Positions 8,930-17,459 of a DNA stretch of 64,000 nt are shown here, piece after piece; position 1 is the first letter of the stretch, and every line of letters starts with the position of its first letter. The DNA comes from an uncultured Clostridia bacterium. Its GTDB lineage: Bacteria > Bacillota > Clostridia > Christensenellales > Aristaeellaceae. The notes beneath the pieces were generated by a model. That model was not told the origin of the DNA. It saw nothing but the letters and a program-made list of their open reading frames with translations, and searched no databases. The stretch is from contig CAKUKE010000010.1 of NCBI GenBank assembly GCA_934662505.1, positions 1-64,000 on the forward strand, read 5' to 3'. Position numbers and translations under genes: made by a program.

Positions 8930-9952
8930 CTACCGGTCGTTTTCGCAGGCGCCGTCTCCATCCGCGCCCGTCAGCGTCTTTTCCAGCAGGGCGCTGCGGC
9001 TTTCGTCTGCTTCCCGGTCGGTCAGTTTCCGACCGGCGGCCATCTGCAAATGCGCACGCTGCGCCTTTTCCAGCAGCTGGTCGCAGGCGGCCGTATCCAG
9101 CGGCAGTTTTCCCATGGCCGCGCCCAGACGCAGGTTGCTCCAGTGGCTGTAAAACTCCCGCATGCCCATCTTGCGGGCATAGCGCATCAGCCCGTAAGAG
9201 CGCCGCAATTGATCTTCAAAGGCCACTGGATCCTTTTCCGCCGCCTTTTCCCGGCAGGTCTGCTCCATTTCGGCGATCTGCCGCGCCACGGCGCCCGTAG
9301 CTTCCAGGATTTCCTTCTCCGTCCGTCCAAGGGTGATCTGATTGCTCAGCTGATACACAAAGCCCAGCGCCTGACTGCCCTCGCCGTATATGCCCCGCAG
9401 AGTCAGCCCCAGCTTGGCCGCCAGCTGGATCACCTTGCCCATCTGCTTGATCAGCGTCAGCATGGGCAAATGCAGCATCACCGACGCACGCATCCCCGTG
9501 CCCGTGTTGGTCGGGCAGGCGGTCAGATAGCCCCACTCCCGGTCGAAGGCAAACTTCTCGCGCCCGGCCAGCGCCTCCTCCACCTGAAAGGCTTTTTCCG
9601 CCGCAGCCGGCAGATTCAGCCCGCTTGCGAACCCCTGAATACGCAGGTGATCCTCCTCGTTGACCATGACGGACACACCGCCGTCCTCCCGGATCAGCGC
9701 CGCGCCCTGATCGTCGGATGCGAACAGATCGGCGCTGATCAGGTGATCCTCCACCAGCTGCCGGCGGCGGGTCTCATCCAGCCCCCGCATGGGGTAATAG
9801 CGGTAAGTGTCCTCCTCGTCCCGCAGGACGGACAGCACCCGGTCGATGCACGCGTCCGCCTGTTCGCTGTTCATCCGGCTGCGGAAGGGCAGATCGGCAA
9901 AGTTCCGCGCCAGCCGCACCCGGGAAGAGAGAACCGCTTTTTCCTCACACAT
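8930..9952 (-). CDS. mcsB: Protein arginine kinase McsB
   Basis: 340 aa, full length. It belongs to the phosphagen kinase-like family: SSRVRLARN near the N-terminus is the ATP-binding signature, CPTNTGTGMRASV holds the active-site cysteine loop, and YGEGSQALG and YQLSNQITLG match the conserved C-terminal blocks. McsB phosphorylates arginines on misfolded proteins and repressors such as CtsR, labelling them for ClpCP. Its ATG overlaps the end of mcsA by 8 bp, and clpC follows after a 37-bp gap, so all are cotranscribed. Confidence 0.97.
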   Translation of the reverse strand: MCEEKAVLSSRVRLARNFADLPFRSRMNSEQADACIDRVLSVLRDEEDTYRYYPMRGLDETRRRQLVEDHLISADLFASDDQGAALIREDGGVSVMVNEEDHLRIQGFASGLNLPAAAEKAFQVEEALAGREKFAFDREWGYLTACPTNTGTGMRASVMLHLPMLTLIKQMGKVIQLAAKLGLTLRGIYGEGSQALGFVYQLSNQITLGRTEKEILEATGAVARQIAEMEQTCREKAAEKDPVAFEDQLRRSYGLMRYARKMGMREFYSHWSNLRLGAAMGKLPLDTAACDQLLEKAQRAHLQMAAGRKLTDREADESRSALLEKTLTGADGDGACENDR

Positions 9953-10436
9953 GTTCCTTCCCCTCCGTTTCCTCCCGCAGGGTTTTCAGGGCGTCCCGCA
10001 GGGCGGCGGCATCCTCGAACCGCTCCTCCGCCACCGCCTGCTCCATCTGGCTGCGGAGGGACTGCATCTTCTCCTGCCGCGCCTGTTCCTTTTCATCCTC
10101 CGGCGGTCTGCGTCCCGCATGCTGAGCGCGTCCCTGCATGCGGGTGAGCAGCCCCCGCAGTTCGTCACGGAACGCATCGTAACACCCCGGGCACCCCAGC
10201 ATGCCGGTCTTATGAAATTCGGACAGCTTCATACCGCAGCGGGGACACGCCGTATCCGGCGCATCCTCCTCTTTGCTGCTGACGGAAGCCAGCAGCGCCG
10301 CCAACACCCCTGCCAAATCCCCCGTCTGATATTTTTTCACGCATTCCCTGCACAGGTGACGGGTCGTGCTTTCTCCGTCCACGATCGTCGTGACCGTCAC
10401 CTCGGCCGGCCGCTGATTACATTCTTCGCAAAGCAT
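9945..10436 (-). CDS. mcsA: McsA, zinc-finger activator of McsB
   Basis: 163 aa. Two pairs of CxxC motifs (CEEC/CREC and CPRC/CPGC) form treble-clef-like zinc sites, and a C-terminal UVR motif (EERFEDAAALRDALKTL) matches the McsA family. It activates the McsB kinase and modulates CtsR. It overlaps mcsB and follows ctsR by 62 bp in the same operon. In the linker after the second zinc pair, the helix is rich in Gln/Arg/Glu as usual for the family. Confidence 0.95.
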   Translation of the reverse strand: MLCEECNQRPAEVTVTTIVDGESTTRHLCRECVKKYQTGDLAGVLAALLASVSSKEEDAPDTACPRCGMKLSEFHKTGMLGCPGCYDAFRDELRGLLTRMQGRAQHAGRRPPEDEKEQARQEKMQSLRSQMEQAVAEERFEDAAALRDALKTLREETEGKEHV

Positions 10437-10498
10437 ATTCTTATCCTCCCGCGCGGCAAGGCCGCGTTTCCTTTTCAGTCTGCCCGCATGCCGCCCGT

Positions 10499-10987
10499 TT
10501 ACGTCTTTTTTTCAGGCGGGTTTTTACGCTGGGCAATTTCCAGCAGCATGCTTTTGAGCACCTTGGCCCGGAGCGCATCCTTGACCGGCTCGTGGGCGGG
10601 TACGCTCCACGCCTGACCGGATACCGCCGCCGCCATGAGCCGGGCGTCCTCCAGCGACACGACCCCCTCCTCGGCCAGATATGCGCACAGGCTGCGGGCG
10701 CGCTGCGCGTCGATAGCGCTGCCGATGCGCTCGTTGAGCAGATAGGACAGCCGATCCTCCGCGCCGCCCCGGATGCGCACAATGCGGATGTAGCCGCCGC
10801 CCCCCCGCTGGCTTGACGTCACATACCCGTGATCGGGGGTGAAACGGGTGGACAGCACATAATTGATCTGAGACGGCGCACAGTGAAAATAGGCCGCCAG
10901 TTCATTGCGCTTCAGTTCGCAGCTTTCTTCTTCCTCATCCTGCAGCATGGCCTTGATAAAGGCTTCTATATTATCGCTCAATCGCAC
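10499..10987 (-). CDS. ctsR: CtsR, transcriptional repressor of class III heat-shock genes
   Basis: 162 aa. RLSDNIEAFIKAML at the start and the winged helix with the glycine-rich wing SSQRGGGGYIRI are CtsR signatures. A GTG start at 10987 is preferred: AGGAGG lies 8 bp upstream and the protein then begins like its family; an in-frame extension further upstream has no support. CtsR represses its own operon and other clp genes until heat or McsB activity removes it. A perfect binding site lies upstream at 11019-11036. Confidence 0.95.
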   Translation of the reverse strand: MRLSDNIEAFIKAMLQDEEEESCELKRNELAAYFHCAPSQINYVLSTRFTPDHGYVTSSQRGGGGYIRIVRIRGGAEDRLSYLLNERIGSAIDAQRARSLCAYLAEEGVVSLEDARLMAAAVSGQAWSVPAHEPVKDALRAKVLKSMLLEIAQRKNPPEKKT

Positions 10988-11018
10988 GGCGCATTCCTCC
11001 TCGATGCCGGTCAAAGTT

Positions 11019-11071
11019 TTTGACCTACTTTGACCTACGGAAAGTATAGCATATTTTTTCTCCGTTTGCAA
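11019..11071 (-). promoter_or_regulatory. ctsR promoter and CtsR box
   Basis: On the minus strand the promoter reads TTGCAA (11071-11066), 17 bp, TATACT (11048-11043). Just downstream lies AGGTCAAAGTAGGTCAAA (11036-11019), an exact tandem heptad CtsR operator with the standard 3-base gap. Binding there would block initiation of ctsR-mcsA-mcsB-clpC. The match to the known CtsR consensus is direct sequence evidence. Confidence 0.93.
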
Positions 11072-11209
11072 GCAGAAAAGGAGACATTTTTCCTTCCCTG
11101 CCGGACGCGCCGTTTTCCCCCGCTTTCCCCACGCCTTTCCGCAGACGGCGAACGCAGGCGGCAAGCCCCTTTTTTTGATAAAAAAAACAAAAAATCGCGT
11201 GCAAATGTA

Positions 11210-11306
11210 TTGACAGCGTTTTTCTATTGTGGTTTAATATATTTCGTTTGCGTGTTTAGTAGTTCTAAACGTGCAGCTGCGACTGAAAGTTTAGTTTTGT
11301 TAAACT
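11210..11306 (+). promoter_or_regulatory. Promoter and paired 17-bp palindromes before the XRE-cupin/pot operon
   Basis: TTGACA (11210-11215), 17 bp, TTTAAT (11233-11238) gives a strong promoter. Downstream lie two near-identical palindromes, GTTTA-N7-TAAAC, at 11254-11270 and 11289-11305 (start-to-start 35 bp). Their position between the promoter and the regulator gene suggests autorepression by the XRE-cupin protein. Confidence 0.75.
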
Positions 11307-11345
11307 TCGTTCAGGGCGCGGAAAACATAAGGAAGCGACGGAAAC

Positions 11346-11888
11346 ATGGATATCGGCGAAAAACTGCGGCAGCTGCGTCTGCAGCGCAACCTGACCCAGG
11401 AGGAAATGGCGGATCGCTGCGAATTGAGCAAGGGCTTTATTTCGCAGGTGGAGCGCAATCTGGCTTCCCCCTCCATTGCCACCCTGACGGACATGCTGGA
11501 ATGTCTGGGGAGCGATCTGAAGGAATTCTTTTCCGACCGCAGCGATGAAAAGATCGTCTTTTCCAGGGACGACATGTTCGTCAAGGAGGATGCGGAAACA
11601 CTGCGCGGCTCCATCACCTGGCTGGTACCCAGCGCCCAGAAAAACAGCATGGAGCCCATTCTGGTGCAGCTGGAGCCGCAGGGGCAGACGCAGGAGCTTC
11701 CTCCCCATGAGGGGGAAGAATTCGGCTACGTGCTGCAGGGGGTCATCACCCTGTGCATGGGCGAAAAGCGCATGAAGGTGCGCAGCGGCGAAAGCTTCTG
11801 CATTCATCCCGGCGCGGCGCACCTGATTACAAACGGCGGAAAATGGCCCGCCCGTTTCATCTGGGTATCCGATCCGCCCGTTTTCTGA
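11346..11888 (+). CDS. XRE-cupin transcriptional regulator (PuuR-like)
   Basis: 180 aa. Residues about 5-65 form an XRE helix-turn-helix (LTQEEMADRCELSKGFISQVER); residues about 105-175 form a cupin_2 barrel with PHEGEEFGYVLQG and HPGAAHLI. Regulators of this type, such as PuuR, sense polyamines or related small molecules through the cupin. The gene lies 45 bp upstream of potA in the same direction, so polyamine-responsive control of potABCD is a reasonable inference. The paired palindromes upstream are candidate operators. Confidence 0.9.
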   Translation: MDIGEKLRQLRLQRNLTQEEMADRCELSKGFISQVERNLASPSIATLTDMLECLGSDLKEFFSDRSDEKIVFSRDDMFVKEDAETLRGSITWLVPSAQKNSMEPILVQLEPQGQTQELPPHEGEEFGYVLQGVITLCMGEKRMKVRSGESFCIHPGAAHLITNGGKWPARFIWVSDPPVF

Positions 11889-11933
11889 CGGTCGCCTTTT
11901 CAACATTTTTGTTTCGACGGAGGGCATGAGACG

Positions 11934-12992
11934 ATGGAACAGCAACGGCTCATTACACTGAAAAACGTATCCAAATCCTTCGACGGGGTGACCGTCCTGA
12001 ACAACATCAACCTTTACATCCGAAAAAAAGAGTTCGTCACCCTGCTGGGGCCTTCCGGCTGCGGCAAAACGACCACCCTGCGCATCATCGGCGGTTTTGA
12101 ATCGCCGGACGAGGGGCAGGTCATTTTCGACGGTCAGCAGATCAACGACCTGCCGCCCTACAAGCGGCGGGTCAACACCGTTTTTCAGAAGTACGCTCTT
12201 TTCCCGCACCTGAACGTGCAGGACAACATTGCCTTCGGACTGAAAATCAAGAAAATGCCCAAGGCGGAAATTGCCCGCCGGGTGGACAAAATGCTGGATC
12301 TGGTCAACCTGTCCGGCTACGGCAAGCGCAGCGTGGACAGCCTTTCCGGCGGTCAGCAGCAGCGCATCGCCATCGCCCGGGCGCTGGTGAACGAACCGGA
12401 GGTACTGCTTCTGGACGAGCCGCTGGGGGCGCTGGATCTGAAGCTGCGCAAGGAAATGCAGCTTGAGATCAAGGCCATGCAGCAGCGGCTGGGCATCACT
12501 TTTATCTATGTCACCCACGATCAGGAAGAAGCCCTGACCATGTCGGACACGGTGGTTGTCATGCGCGGGGGCAACATTTTGCAGATCGGCACCCCCAAGT
12601 CCATTTACGACGAGCCGAAAAACGCCTTTGTCGCCAATTTCATCGGCGAAAGCAACATTTTCCCCGGCACCATGCTGGAGGACGAGCTGGTCTCCTTCTG
12701 CGGGCAGAAGTTTGTGTGCGTGGACTCAGGTTTCGGCCAGAACGCGCCGGTGGACGTGGTCATCCGTCCCGAGGACGTCATGCTGGTGGGCGAGGACATC
12801 GGGCAGGTGACGGGCGTTATCAAGAGCGTTCTGTTCAAGGGCGTGCATTACGAAATGATCATTGACGCCGGTCATTCCATCTGGAAGGTGCACTCCACCA
12901 CCATGCAGCCGGAGGGTTCGCGGGTGGGTCTGAATGTCGTTCCCTTCAACATCCACATCATGCACCCCATGAAGGAGGAGACCGCGAAGTGA
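11934..12992 (+). CDS. potA: Spermidine/putrescine ABC transporter ATPase PotA
   Basis: 352 aa cytoplasmic ATPase. Walker [10 protein letters not shown], signature LSGGQQQR, Walker [12 protein letters not shown] and the switch THD are all present, followed by a C-terminal TOBE-type regulatory domain (from about residue 240). The substrate assignment rests on the neighbours: PotB, PotC and a PotD-type binding protein follow with overlapping starts. The ATG at 11934 is preceded by GGAGGG. The final TGA overlaps the GTG of potB. Confidence 0.95.
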   Translation: MEQQRLITLKNVSKSFDGVTVLNNINLYIRKKEFVTLLGPSGCGKTTTLRIIGGFESPDEGQVIFDGQQINDLPPYKRRVNTVFQKYALFPHLNVQDNIAFGLKIKKMPKAEIARRVDKMLDLVNLSGYGKRSVDSLSGGQQQRIAIARALVNEPEVLLLDEPLGALDLKLRKEMQLEIKAMQQRLGITFIYVTHDQEEALTMSDTVVVMRGGNILQIGTPKSIYDEPKNAFVANFIGESNIFPGTMLEDELVSFCGQKFVCVDSGFGQNAPVDVVIRPEDVMLVGEDIGQVTGVIKSVLFKGVHYEMIIDAGHSIWKVHSTTMQPEGSRVGLNVVPFNIHIMHPMKEETAK

Positions 12993-13978
12993 ACAATCTG
13001 CAGATTCCCGCATGGGGCATGGGTGCCATGGGAATAGGGCTGGTTCTTTTCATCGCGCTGCTGGTGGTCTACTTCCGCCGCAATCACGGCCTGAACCGTC
13101 CCCTGTTCGCCTCCCCCTACACCCTGTGGATGATCATCTTCACCGTGCTTCCCTGCGTGCTGATCGCCTATTACGCCTTTACGGACGTCAACGGCACCTT
13201 CACGCTGGACAACTTCAAAAACTTCTGGGACAGTAATTACGACATGAACAAGGAGCTGCTTTCTCTTGGCTTCAGCCCGGAGGAAATGGGCTTCACCCGC
13301 GGCTCCGTCAACGTCGACACCCTGCTCTACTCCCTGTGGATGGCCTTTCTGTGCACGGCGATCTGCCTGGTGCTGGGCTACCCCGCCGCCCACATCATGG
13401 CCGACAGGGAATTCAAGCTGGGTTCCACGCTGGTCATCCTGTTCGTCATTCCCATGTGGATGAACTTCCTGCTGCGCACCATCGCCTGGATGACGCTGCT
13501 GGAGGACAACGGGCTGATCAACAACCTGCTGGTACGGCTGGGACTGCCCCGGGCGCAGCTGATGTATAACTCTCAGGCCGTGCTGCTGGGCATGGTATAC
13601 AACTATCTGCCCTTCATGGTCTTTCCCATTTACAACGCGCTCAACAAAATGGATTACCGCCTCTCCGAGGCCGCCATGGATCTGGGCTGCAATAAATGGC
13701 GCACCTTCTACAAGGTGACCCTGCCCCTCTCCCTGCCCGGCGTGGTCAGCGGCATCACCATGGTGTTCATGCCTGCCGTCACCACCTTTTTCATTCCCCG
13801 TCTGCTGGGCGGCGGCAATACGGAAATGTTCGGCGATCTGATCGAGCGTACTTTCCTGACCGCCAATAACTGGAACGTGGGCAGCGCCCTGTCCCTGATC
13901 ATGATGGTGCTCATCCTTTTGTCCCTTGGTCTTTTACGCAAGGTGGATCCGGACGGCGAAGGAGGAAACATGCTGTGA
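12989..13978 (+). CDS. potB: Spermidine/putrescine ABC permease PotB
   Basis: 329 aa inner-membrane permease of the MetI-like fold; the EAA-type loop reads [20 protein letters not shown]. It starts with GTG overlapping the potA stop. Canonical PotB is about 280-300 aa; here an additional N-terminal hydrophobic segment (residues about 10-28) precedes the family-typical start ([10 protein letters not shown]). Residues about 85-110 lie in a periplasmic loop. The 3' end overlaps potC by 4 bp. Confidence 0.93.
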   Translation: MNNLQIPAWGMGAMGIGLVLFIALLVVYFRRNHGLNRPLFASPYTLWMIIFTVLPCVLIAYYAFTDVNGTFTLDNFKNFWDSNYDMNKELLSLGFSPEEMGFTRGSVNVDTLLYSLWMAFLCTAICLVLGYPAAHIMADREFKLGSTLVILFVIPMWMNFLLRTIAWMTLLEDNGLINNLLVRLGLPRAQLMYNSQAVLLGMVYNYLPFMVFPIYNALNKMDYRLSEAAMDLGCNKWRTFYKVTLPLSLPGVVSGITMVFMPAVTTFFIPRLLGGGNTEMFGDLIERTFLTANNWNVGSALSLIMMVLILLSLGLLRKVDPDGEGGNML

Positions 13979-14745
13979 CCAAGTTTATCAAGCGGTTTTA
14001 TCTGGGGCTGGTGCTGCTGTTTTTGTACGTGCCCATCGGTGTGCTCATCATCCAGTCCTTCAACGCCGGCAAATCCCGCGCCCGGTGGGAGGGCTTTTCC
14101 CTGACCTGGTACCGGCAGTTGTTCAGTGATGCGTCCATCATGCACGCCCTGTACGTCACCGTGACCGTCGCGCTGCTGGCGGCGCTGTTTTCCACCATTC
14201 TGGGAACGCTGGCGGCCATCGGCATTCACGCCATGAAAAAGCGTCCGCAGGCGCTGATGATGACCCTGACCAATATCCCCATGACCATGCCGGACATTGT
14301 GACGGGCATTTCCCTCATGCTGCTGTTCATCTTCACCAAGGTGGAACGGGGATATGTGACCATGCTGCTGGCTCACATTACCTTCGACACGCCCTACGTC
14401 ATTCTGTCCGTACTGCCCAAATTGAAGCAGATGAACAAATTCAGCTATGAGGCCGCGCTGGATCTGGGCGCCACTCCGTTCTACGCCCTGTTCCACGTTA
14501 TCCTGCCCGAGATCATGCCCGGCGTCATTACCGGCGCCATGCTGGCCTTCACGCTGTCGCTGGACGATTTTACCATCAGCTACTTCACCACCTCCCCGCT
14601 GGTGCAGAATCTGTCCACCCTCATCTATTCTCAGGCGCGCAAGGGCATCAAGCCCACCATGAACGCGCTGTCGGCGCTGATGTTCGTCAGTCTGCTGGCG
14701 CTGCTGCTGATAGTGAACCGCCGCTCCAAGCAGGCGGAGAACTAA
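13975..14745 (+). CDS. potC: Spermidine/putrescine ABC permease PotC
   Basis: 256 aa, usual length. Six membrane helices are expected; the EAA loop EAALDLGATPFYALFHVILP and LSLDDFTISYFTT are PotC signatures. The GTG start overlaps the end of potB by 4 bp. It pairs with PotB to form the channel driven by PotA. Confidence 0.94.
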   Translation: MTKFIKRFYLGLVLLFLYVPIGVLIIQSFNAGKSRARWEGFSLTWYRQLFSDASIMHALYVTVTVALLAALFSTILGTLAAIGIHAMKKRPQALMMTLTNIPMTMPDIVTGISLMLLFIFTKVERGYVTMLLAHITFDTPYVILSVLPKLKQMNKFSYEAALDLGATPFYALFHVILPEIMPGVITGAMLAFTLSLDDFTISYFTTSPLVQNLSTLIYSQARKGIKPTMNALSALMFVSLLALLLIVNRRSKQAEN

Positions 14746-14771
14746 ATACATGACAACCAATGGAGGAAAAC

Positions 14772-15812
14772 ATGAAAAAGCTGTCTCTTGTACTGGTTCT
14801 GGCTCTTTTGTGCTCCCTGCTCGTGCTCCCCGGCGCGTCCGCCGAAGAGGTCGTCAACGTTTATAACTGGTACGACTACATGGACGAACGGGTTTTCGAC
14901 CTGTTTTACGAGGAGACCGGCATCAAGGTGAACCCCATGTATTTTACCACCAACGAAGATATGATGGTGCAGGTGCGTCTCAGCCCCGGGGCTTATGACC
15001 TGGTGTTTCCCTCCGATTATTGCGTGGAACGGATGATTTCCGAAGGGCTGCTGGCAGAGATCAACTTTGACAACGTGCCGAACCTGAAAAATATTGATGA
15101 AAACCTGCTCAACCCCGACTATGACCCGGAAAACAAGTACTCTGTTCCCTTCATGTGGGGTACGGTGGGCATTCTGTACAACAAGACCATGGTGGACGAC
15201 CCGGTGGACAGCTGGGGCATCCTGTGGAACGAAAAGTACGCCAAGAACATTTTCATGCTGGCCAGCATCCGCGACACCATGGGGCTCACGCTGAAGTATC
15301 TGGGCTATTCCATGAACACCCGCGACCCGCAGGAGCTGAAGGAAGCCACCGATAAGCTGATCGAGCAGAAACCGCTGGTCAAAGCCTATCAGGTGGATGA
15401 AACCAAGGAAAAAATGGCCATCGGCGAAGCCGCCATGGGCGTGGTATGGAGCGGAGACGCCCTTTACGCCATGGAGCTGAACGAAGATCTGGACTACGCC
15501 GTGCCCAAGGAAGGCAGCAACGTGTGGATTGACCCCATGGTCATCCCCGCCACCGCCAAAAACAAGGAAAACGCCGAAAAGCTGATCGACTTCCTCTGCC
15601 GCCCCGACATTGCGAAAATGAACTGCGAATACATCTGGTATTCTTCCCCCAATACCGCTGCCATTGAACTGATGGGCGAGGATTATACCAATAATCCCAC
15701 CATCAACCCCCCGCAGGACGTGATCGACCGCTGCGAATTCTTCCATGACATTCCCGAAAGCTTCATGAAGGTGTATACGGCGCTGTGGAATCAGGTCACA
15801 AACGCCAAATAA
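14772..15812 (+). CDS. potD: Spermidine/putrescine-binding protein PotD
   Basis: 346 aa secreted binding protein. The signal peptide (MKKLSLVLVLALLCSLLVLPGASA) ends in an Ala-x-Ala type site; there is no canonical lipobox, although many Gram-positive homologues are lipoproteins. The mature part starts VVNVYNWYDYMDERV, the PotD/PotF hallmark, and contains FPSDYCVERM and the hinge region VPFMWGTVGILYN. ATG 14772 is chosen over an in-frame ATG at 14760 because GGAGG at 14762-14766 serves the later one and the signal peptide then starts normally. It is the last gene of the operon. Confidence 0.94.
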   Translation: MKKLSLVLVLALLCSLLVLPGASAEEVVNVYNWYDYMDERVFDLFYEETGIKVNPMYFTTNEDMMVQVRLSPGAYDLVFPSDYCVERMISEGLLAEINFDNVPNLKNIDENLLNPDYDPENKYSVPFMWGTVGILYNKTMVDDPVDSWGILWNEKYAKNIFMLASIRDTMGLTLKYLGYSMNTRDPQELKEATDKLIEQKPLVKAYQVDETKEKMAIGEAAMGVVWSGDALYAMELNEDLDYAVPKEGSNVWIDPMVIPATAKNKENAEKLIDFLCRPDIAKMNCEYIWYSSPNTAAIELMGEDYTNNPTINPPQDVIDRCEFFHDIPESFMKVYTALWNQVTNAK

Positions 15813-15825
15813 CCGCTTTTTCACC

Positions 15826-15864
15826 GCATGGGAAGCCGTTCCTGTCAGGGCGGTTTCCCATGCG
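15826..15864 (+). terminator. Hairpin after potD
   Basis: A stem of CGCATGGGAAGCCG (15826-15839) and its near complement (15851-15864) with a 12-base loop, followed by a weak T-rich stretch (CATTTGTTTT). It probably ends the pot operon. Confidence 0.6.
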
Positions 15865-15899
15865 CATTTGTTTTCGGCTCCGCCCGAAAGGAGGCCTTC

Positions 15900-17165
15900 A
15901 TGCCCATTTCCCGCTCTCTGTCTGCGCGCCTGTCTGCCATGGCGCTGGTCGTGCTGCTGCTCGTTTCGCTTTTTTCAGGCGCACTGTGTACTTCTGATGC
16001 GGCAGACTACCGCACCCTTGAAAAAGGCATGTCCGGCGAGGACGTCAGAGCGCTCAAGCTGGCCATGTACTGGCTGGGTTATTTCACCTCCCAGAATGTA
16101 TCGGACGATTATAACGACGTCATGGTCAAGCGCGTCAAACTGCTGCAGGAACGAAACGGTCTGACCGCCGACGGCGTAGCCTCGCCCGAACTGCAGGCGA
16201 TGGTTTTCGCCGGGCAGGCGCTGCCTGCCGAAAACGCCCCCGCCCCCTCCCCCGTACCCACTGCCATTCCCACCGCCGCACCGGCGCAGACGCCCGCCCC
16301 GCTGCCTGAGGGCGCGCCCCTGCTGACGGAGGACGGGTTCCTCTCGCCGGACGCCGATCTTGCCGAGTATGTGTACGAGAACGAAACGGAAGGGCGCTGG
16401 ATCTATCTTTCCGCCGATCTGGCCATTTATGTCGACCGCCGGGAGGATAAAGCCAGCCGGAATACCTGGTTTGAGTGCGACGTGCGCTGCACGCCCGCCT
16501 CGCCCCTGCGCAACTATGTACATCTGAACCAATACGGAAAAATCGGAACCGGTCAGAACCCGCTTACGATTTCCCGGGAAAACAGATTCGTGCTGGGGCT
16601 GTCCGACGACCATTTCGGCACCCGTGCCCACGGAAAAAGCACGGTGGGCGTCATCGTACGCAACGGGCAGATTCTCTATGACAAAACCTATCAGGCGAAC
16701 CGCTCCGCCTTTCCAAATCTGGAAACGCTGGCGCTTTTTGGAGACGGCAGCATGAAGACCTTTCTCAGCAACGCCTGCACCGGGCAGGAGTATCTGGATA
16801 TGGGGGCGACGGATGTGTACGCCTTCGGCCCCATTCTGGTGCAGAACGGTCAGCTGGGGCCTCACATGACGGAGAAAAACTACTACCATTACCGTGAGCC
16901 CCGCATGGCGCTGGGCATGATCGCACCGTACCATTACTTCATTCTGGCCGTCAACGGCCGTACAGACGACTGTGCCGGGGTGTACCTGAACTGGCTGGCG
17001 GAAAAAATGCTGGAGCACGGCGTACAGGAAGGGATCAATCTAGACGGCGGCGGCACCGCATGTCTGACCTTCATGGGCAAGCGGCTGAACCGGACGGGCT
17101 CCAGCACCCGCGCCCTTCATTCCATGATCGGCTTCGGTTCCTCCGATCTGATCGACCGGCCGTAA
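15900..17165 (+). CDS. Secreted phosphodiester glycosidase with peptidoglycan-binding domain
   Basis: 421 aa. A signal peptide (residues 1 to about 33) leads into a PG_binding_1 domain (about 40-103: GMSGEDVRALKLAMYWLGYF...ADGVASPELQ), a Pro/Ala linker, and a C-terminal NAGPA-type phosphodiester glycosidase domain. The conserved INLDGGGTACLTFMG near the end is that family's active-site block. By family knowledge these enzymes remove sugar-1-phosphate caps, in bacteria probably from cell-wall polymers; the substrate here is unknown. ATG 15900 is preceded by AAGGAGG. It stands alone between two terminators. Confidence 0.85.
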   Translation: MPISRSLSARLSAMALVVLLLVSLFSGALCTSDAADYRTLEKGMSGEDVRALKLAMYWLGYFTSQNVSDDYNDVMVKRVKLLQERNGLTADGVASPELQAMVFAGQALPAENAPAPSPVPTAIPTAAPAQTPAPLPEGAPLLTEDGFLSPDADLAEYVYENETEGRWIYLSADLAIYVDRREDKASRNTWFECDVRCTPASPLRNYVHLNQYGKIGTGQNPLTISRENRFVLGLSDDHFGTRAHGKSTVGVIVRNGQILYDKTYQANRSAFPNLETLALFGDGSMKTFLSNACTGQEYLDMGATDVYAFGPILVQNGQLGPHMTEKNYYHYREPRMALGMIAPYHYFILAVNGRTDDCAGVYLNWLAEKMLEHGVQEGINLDGGGTACLTFMGKRLNRTGSSTRALHSMIGFGSSDLIDRP

Positions 17166-17315
17166 CGCCTGCTCCGCTGCGCCGGAAACGGTTTTGTCTG
17201 TTTTTCAATGAAGCGTTTTCGTGTCATCTCATCGGAACCGTCCGCACAGGTCGGGCGGTTCGGTTCATACGGTTAAACAGGGGTGCGCCCGAAGCGTCCG
17301 CTGTTTTCCATTTGT

Positions 17316-17346
17316 ACGGTTTTCCTTACGGGGAAAACCGTTTTTT
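17316..17346 (+). terminator. Rho-independent terminator
   Basis: Stem ACGGTTTTCC (17316-17325) with GGAAAACCGT (17332-17341), loop of 6, then a run of T. It ends the glycosidase transcript. The stretch 17166-17459 otherwise holds a second weaker hairpin near 17236-17262 and no gene. Confidence 0.9.
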
Positions 17347-17459
17347 GATGTGTTTTTCTTTTCTTTTTCCTCATTCGCCCTTCTTTGCACCGCCGAGCGA
17401 CGTTCTTTCCGCATAAACGGTTTATGATGGATACAGATAACCGTGTCGAGGTGAAAAAC

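Noticed and set aside
6772..9300. 842-codon plus-strand frame opposite clpC/mcsB
   Set aside because: A shadow of two highly conserved genes; no family match.
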